A stretch of 64,000 nt of DNA from Hydractinia symbiolongicarpus. Lineage: Eukaryota > Cnidaria > Hydrozoa > Anthoathecata > Hydractiniidae. This document shows positions 58,842 to 64,000 of the stretch, in pieces; the first letter of the stretch is position 1, and each line of letters begins with the position of its first letter. Where the stretch lies: contig NC_079885.1 in assembly GCF_029227915.1 (NCBI RefSeq), positions 25,047,001 to 25,111,000 on the forward strand. Direction: 5' to 3'. A program made the translations under genes and the position numbers. The notes beneath the pieces were generated by a model. It was not told the origin of the DNA and made no database searches. It was given only the letters and a program-made list of their open reading frames with translations.

Positions 58842-58965
58842 AAGCGACCGTGAACATTCTAAAAGCACTGACAAAAAACGACCTTGCAAAATCAATAACC
58901 ATCACTCAAACAACATTGACAACTTAATTTCACATTCCACCAAACCGTACGGAAATTCTTTAAAT

Positions 58966-59799
58966 CAAGGATCTGCGAGAAGACCAGGCTTTATTAACAA
59001 AGGCAACACTTGCTATGCAAATGCGATCTTGCAAGCTCTGAGTGTTTGTCCGTTGTTGTGCTCTCAATGGCTGTTTACGTCTTCTTGCATCTCTCCAATT
59101 TGAAAGGATGTCGTACTTAATATGTCTATGCTGAAACGTTCTTCATCAGACATTGACCCATCAAACTTTCTTTGGGCTTTAAAAAGGATAATATCAGAAC
59201 AATACACTGCTTTTAACTACAACACGCAGCAAGATGTTCCTGAAATTCTCCATACAGTTTTGGATAAATTAAAAGGCTCTTCCTCACGCGCTGACTATAT
59301 GTCTAGGGTGACCACCACTTCAACCGTAACATTAGATACCTGTTTTTGTTCCTCTTCAAGAGAGGACACATCAAACATTTTAACTCTTCCCACTTCTTTA
59401 TCCATTTCACAGGGACTTCTCAAACCCGAGTCACTATCAGGGGAATATAAATGGTTTCGCCCACAGTGTAATACACATCGGGAATGCACAAAAGAAACAC
59501 ATATCAGTCACTGCGGGTCAGTGCTGATTGTGCAGCTCCTTAAATTTTCTGCTGCCCAAAACACTTTTGTCAAAGACACCCGTTCGGTCGATTGTTCTTC
59601 CGAAAGCGAAAACCCTTTAAATGTCCAGATTTGCTCGAATAATGACATCTCCTTTAACAGAAACTTTTCACTAGTCGCGACCATAAACCATTCAGGTACC
59701 ATAAAATCTGGACATTACTGGGCAAAGGGGAAAATAATTTACAAAGAGGTGGCAAGCCACCGCAATGATGAACTCAACCTGTTAGGTCTTTGGAAATAA
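58966..59799 (+). pseudogene. USP (C19) ubiquitin-protease-like copy, plus strand (one TGA)
   Basis: A single frame with one TGA (59101-59103). Cys box FINKGNTCYANAILQAL, then PSNFLWALKR, NTQQDVPEILHTVL (QQD box), LDTCFCSSSRED and KWFRPQCN (second half of a zinc-binding pair). LIVQLLKFS and the His box IKSGHYWA follow. After GHYWA the frame runs into repeat core C (KGKIIYKEVASHRND), so the Asp/Asn box present in the minus-strand copy is missing. It lies just downstream of the endonuclease domain, and its linker matches 23585-23695. This points to a retroelement family that carries a C19 protease where others carry Ulp1 or OTU proteases. Confidence 0.8.
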
Positions 59800-59830
59800 G
59801 CTAGAGGTTGTACTCCTCTAGAAATCTAAG
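59730..59830 (+). repeat. Dispersed repeat, copy C
   Basis: Fused directly to the truncated USP frame; nearly identical to 55481-55573. The 3' part again carries 'gaggttgtactcctct', a short inverted repeat. Confidence 0.8.
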
Positions 59831-61142
59831 GACTGGTTACAATGCAACGATAGATCGGTACAAAAAATTCACCCACCATCTCTGAATAGTTGCCAGGTCT
59901 ACGTCCTTTTTTACATTCGTAGGTAACAAATTGTAACCAAACAGCAAGAGGGTTAGATATTTTTTCTTGTCTTTGGGTGTGACGACCCCACTTATTACCC
60001 CAGTCAAGTAGGGAGGTTCATGTTTGCTCACTAAACTTTCGGGTTTGACGATCCTGCTGACCTAAGTCTGCCATAAGAAGCATTGCAAGGGGGCAAATAC
60101 TAACTTGTGTTGTCTTGGTGGTTTGACACCCACCCATATTACCCCAGTCACCTTCCAGGACGGTCCTTTGGAAAACACAGCAATGATCTGTGTAACGCTG
60201 AGTGTTGGGGCCCCGTAACACGTGTAAGGCTACTGCCAGGGTCACAAATACTGGCACACAGATCGTTGGCTGCATGATTTACCCTTTCATTCGTTTAGGA
60301 TTTTTAAATAATTTATCCGTTTCAGGATAGTCAATTGTATGATAAGTTTTACTTATTCCATGTAGCGTACACTGCTCTAACTCCGGACACGTTCTAACTG
60401 CGGACGGTTCATTTAAACTCCTCACCTATCACCACTGCGACCGACAAGCTCACTATACATCTGCCATTATGGAAAATACAACGGGAACGATTGAGTGCGT
60501 TCTTGCGGTTCGGTGTAAGTAAAGGTGTAAGTAGTGATTTAAATTCTGATAAAATAATCTGAACAAAAGAAATACACTGTCCAGAGATTGGGGAAGTTGT
60601 CCGAAGTTACGGGTACTTATGTGCCGTGTTTAAAACTTCAAAAATTGGTCTCGATGTCCCCAAACCTTTTTGTAACTCCGAGGTTAGATCGAGACATGCT
60701 ATAAATTAGGCCGTGGGCTATGCAATAAAATCGTTCAGTTTCGTTGAACAAATTTGGTGACCGATATTTTCTTTCAAAAGTTCATAGAAACAATGTTCTA
60801 TATAAGAAAAAAATGATGTTAACAACTCTGTAAACCCGCAGTTTTCTCAAAAAATACAATTATAATGACAAGTTTTTTCGACGATCTCCCACGTCTTTCT
60901 CCGCCCTATTTAGCAGTTTGTTTTGATCTAAGAACCACCTGCTACAATACGGAATGACCGAAAATCTATTATGCCCACTGCGATTTCAGTTGGTAAAATA
61001 TCATTTTGAAAAAAAAAAATGCTGACCACGCGATTTACAAAGTAAACAAACTTGAATGAGCGCGAAAGAGAAATGGAAAACGAAAGCTTTTGTTTTATTC
61101 ATTCGGATTGTGTAGTAAACTAAACCATCTTACGTTGTAGTA
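59831..61142. other. Repeat debris, then anonymous sequence
   Basis: 59966-60003 is the third copy of the CTGGGGTAA block (minus strand), and a partial fourth lies at about 60127-60149. The rest to 61142 has no coding motif. An ATG at about 60471 with a GTAAGT donor soon after could be a 5' exon for the CXC gene, but the phases do not join cleanly. Confidence 0.45.
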
Positions 61143-63470
61143 GTTCAGGATTGCGTAGAATTATAGAATTTAGCAAAGAGTGGATTAAATTAAATAGCGT
61201 AGAGTGTGCCATTGCCCAAACTTCTTACGATGTATTTCCCAAGAGTGAAGAAAAGAAACTAGAAAACAAGGAATTTCCGCCTATGTGTTATCACAGAAAA
61301 TGTTATCAGTTGTTTACCAACATCAATAAATTAAAACGAACGAAAGATAAAAAACAAAAGGAACTTAAAATTTCTAAGGTATGTGATGTTAAAGACTTCA
61401 GCTGCAGAGTTAGTTTAATTGTGTATAGCTATATTTTATATGTATTTTTTCTGTAATTCGATTTCTCCATAGAATTATGCAGTCAAAAAAACAAAAGATG
61501 ATATTGTACCTCCTGCAAAAAAAGTTGCAGAATTTCTCAGCCTACGGAAATTTCTGAGAGATCGAAGCATGTTCTAGCCTCAGTGTATTATTTGTGAAAA
61601 GAACATCATTTATAAAACTGAAAAAGTAAGAATATTTATTTACAGCACATACAGCACATTATTCGAATGATCGAATAATACTCGAAACAATTTATTTTTA
61701 GATTAGTGGAAAGCGAACTCGTAAAACTCTTTCACGAGCTGAGACACTGACACGCGGTCAGTTGAAGGCTGTGGCCGAATTTAAAAATGACGAGCAAATT
61801 TTGACAGTGCTGAGAGAAAAAGATTGTGTTGCGCTTGAAGTACAATATCATAAATCCTGCTATAAGCTTTATGTTAAAAATCAACAAAAGAATATGACGC
61901 AGTACTAGTCTTGCTATGATATGTTTTGTGAAATTTATGCCAAAATGAAATTAATAGAAGAAAAGAAAATTGTCAATATGAGTACTCTGGTTAGAAATTT
62001 AGATATATTGCTGCTCGACAGGGTAGCAATACTTTCAATTATAAAGCTTCTAGACTGCGGTTAAAGTTACAAAAAGACTTCCCTGTACTCGTCTTCTATC
62101 GCCCAAAATTTCGCAGAAAGAGCTACATTGTCTATCTAAAAGAATATGAGGCGGGGGACATGTTAGAATCTGCAAATCCAACAGAAAGTGAAGGTACAAC
62201 ATCAGAGAGTTCTTCCAGCGACGAGAATGAGTGGGGTGATAACGCGACGGATTCCGGGCAAATATCTCTACCATGCAGCATTTCACTTGCGCAATGTTCA
62301 CTTTATTGGAGATAGGTACCCTGACATAAGTATCAAAAATGCTGAAAGATCACGAAGAGCTGACGGAGGACAACAGGTTGTGGCCGTCATTGGGAGAGAT
62401 CAGAAAACCCCAATTCAATGGAAGAAATTTTTATTGGTTGGAAAAAAACGGTTGGAAAAAGAGTCTCTCTTAAATTTCTTGGCATCAGCATGACAGCTTT
62501 TCCTTCAGAGGAATTTCAATGTAAGACCATATACGTCACATCAGATGATAAATGTTATATCCTATCTCCTAGTGCAGATGAAATTTGTTCCTCAGCTTGA
62601 GTTTAATCATTAAGAAGCGGATATTGGGTTGATATTACATGCTATCTTTGCATCGCAGTCAAGTGTACTAATACGCACTCCTGATACAGATGTCGTTATT
62701 TTGGCTGTTGCATCAGCTAAAGATTTTAATCATCGTTTTTATGTGGAAACTGGCGTTGGCGAACAAAATCGAATTCTCGATATGCATAACATCGCGAACT
62801 CTCTTTGTGAAGTTACTGATGCTCTCGTCGGATTTCACGCCTTCACAGGTTGCGATTTAGTTACCTCCTTTCATGGAAAAGGAAAAAAAATGCTTTGACT
62901 TAATGAAAACCAAGCCAGTTTACATAGACTTTTTTCAACCCTCAGAGATATAGCAGATGCTACGGAAGAGAGCTATAATAAAGCTGCTGTCTTTGTATGC
63001 AGTTTATACGGTTCTCAGACAGTATCTTCAGCAATCAATAGTACAAGATTGTACCTTTTCACTCGTGGAAAATACAGCGAAGATCTTTTGGCACCAATAG
63101 ACGATGCCTTGCGCTACCATCTTTTAAGAGCTATATACCAAGCTTTTATATGGAAACGACGCACTGTTCAGTTCATTCCAGATATTAGCATAACCGACCA
63201 TGGCTGGACGTTGAATAACAGCTCGCTTGTAATCAAATGGCTCAATCAAAACCTGCAACACAAGCATTACTTCAAACAACAACGTGCAAATGCAAAAAAT
63301 CATGCACCAACAATGCTTGTGGTTGCAGAAAAAACGGTCTTGAGTGCTCCAGTTTATGTTTATGTGAAAACTGTGAAAACGCAAAGCCTCTTGAAGCTGA
63401 TGGTACTAGCACTGAATCATCTGATAACAACTCAGAGAGCGATGAGGACATAGATTTTAACGATTTTTAA
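61143..63470 (+). pseudogene. Multi-exon CXC-domain family gene, with stops
   Basis: Exons 1 (to 61378, donor GTATGT), 2 (61473-61625, donor GTAAGA) and 3 (from 61702) join in phase 0. Exons 1 and 3 each carry a CYHRKCY/YHKSCYKLY-type histidine-cysteine motif; exon 2 has CIICEK. Later blocks: VLVFYRPKFRRKSYIVYL (about 62090-62140), DRYPDISI, IRTPDTDVVILAV (about 62655-62710; resembles the acidic motif of PIN/FEN-type nucleases), ALVGFHAFTGCD. Last is a C-terminal CXC domain CKCKKSC-x4-CGC with further cysteines (63285-63380) and an acidic tail. Stops include TAG 61575-61577, TAG 61906-61908, TAA near 62612 and TGA 62896-62898, plus a frameshift near 63235. The nuclease role is inference. Layout and stops suggest a dead member of a multicopy family. 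Confidence 0.65.
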
Positions 63471-64000
63471 TATATGAAAGCAGCGTTTTCATTTAATTTT
63501 ATTTTATCGGGTAGCATTAAGATCTTCGCTTTGTTCTTCTGAGACTTAACATTCCTAATATTATACTTTCTAACAATCATAAAAGGCTTAGGCAAGAATA
63601 TAATAACTAATGGCGACAAAAATTTTTCCATTTACAGCCAAAATGTTGCTTCTTTATGTTATCGAGTATCGATACATAAAGATATCACACGATAAAGGAA
63701 TAATCGCATGTTAAATGCAGTTTTTGAAAATATTGTTGCATTAAGTAAGTTAGTTTTACGTACTTTTTAAAAAAGTTTTGGCTTTGTTGTAATGTTATTA
63801 TTAGTTAGAAACGCGTAAAATCGATAATGCACTATATCACACGATAACACATTTTTAAACCCTTAATTACACGAAAACTGCGGGGTATCGAAATTGGTAA
63901 CATCGATAATATAAATCAGTACAACCCTAACGCTGATTTAACCAAAAAAATATTGGTCACCAAATATGGGCAACGAAAATTATTTTAGAGAGCTTTTTAT
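63471..64000. other. No feature recognised
   Basis: 3' flank of the CXC-family gene, AT-rich, with short repeats of 'cacgataa' (63685-63850). No gene is seen. Confidence 0.5.

Overview
The window reads as eukaryotic, AT-rich nuclear DNA dominated by decayed mobile elements, with a few spliced genes or gene remnants between them. The assortment of families (DIRS retrotransposons, CR1/L2/Jockey-like LINEs, a Polinton-type polymerase B, a piggyBac derivative, USP-bearing retroelement debris, a multicopy CXC gene family, short phase-0 exons) and the base composition suggest an early-branching animal. A cnidarian, perhaps a hydrozoan, is my best guess, but nothing seen here proves it.

Layout. 1-8.7 kb: two diverged copies of one segment (about 1.8-4.7 and 7.0-8.7 kb) around a decayed minus-strand LINE. 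The first copy carries a TTAA-flanked piggyBac-like MITE and the second keeps the empty site. 8.7-24.4 kb: mostly anonymous sequence with one decayed LINE (12.3-14.3 kb), two SINE copies (14.6 and 17.8 kb) and a 220-bp MITE (21.9 kb). 24.4-25.5 kb: a two-exon claudin/PMP22-like membrane protein gene on the minus strand, the best intact host gene. 26.2-34.9 kb: a DIRS-type tyrosine-recombinase retrotransposon (gag, RT-RNase H, YR). Its YR gene is interrupted near its 3' end by a 3745-bp DNA element (30680-34424).

That nested element is the most interesting object. It is flanked by TA on both sides and bounded by two near-palindromic 181/184-bp modules. Between them lie two convergent genes: a Rep-type initiator (HUH endonuclease plus superfamily-3 helicase) and a Tc1/mariner-type DD34E transposase. 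Two related perfect or near-perfect hairpins sit between the genes, and a 30-bp tandem repeat lies before rep. It looks like a Tc1-type transposon that carries a viral or plasmid-type rolling-circle replication initiator.

34.9-38.1 kb: a four-exon, all phase-0 gene remnant whose fourth exon is broken by a LINE ending in (AAT)n; that LINE carries its own 169-bp insertion with a 14-bp target duplication. 38.5-41.7 kb: a LINE with an open 3' half, a duplicated 3' tail and a MITE. 46.6-51 kb: another MITE, a Polinton-type polB remnant and a piggyBac remnant. 51.4-53.3 kb: a SET-domain gene remnant. 54-60 kb: LINE endonuclease fragment, two USP (C19) copies in opposite orientations, a PD-(D/E)XK-like retroelement endonuclease and the second TTAA MITE. 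61.1-63.5 kb: a multi-exon CXC-domain family member with several stops.

Nearly all element genes are broken. Many breaks are a single in-frame stop or a one-base slip, so several insertions look fairly young. All assignments are from reading motifs, without database searches.
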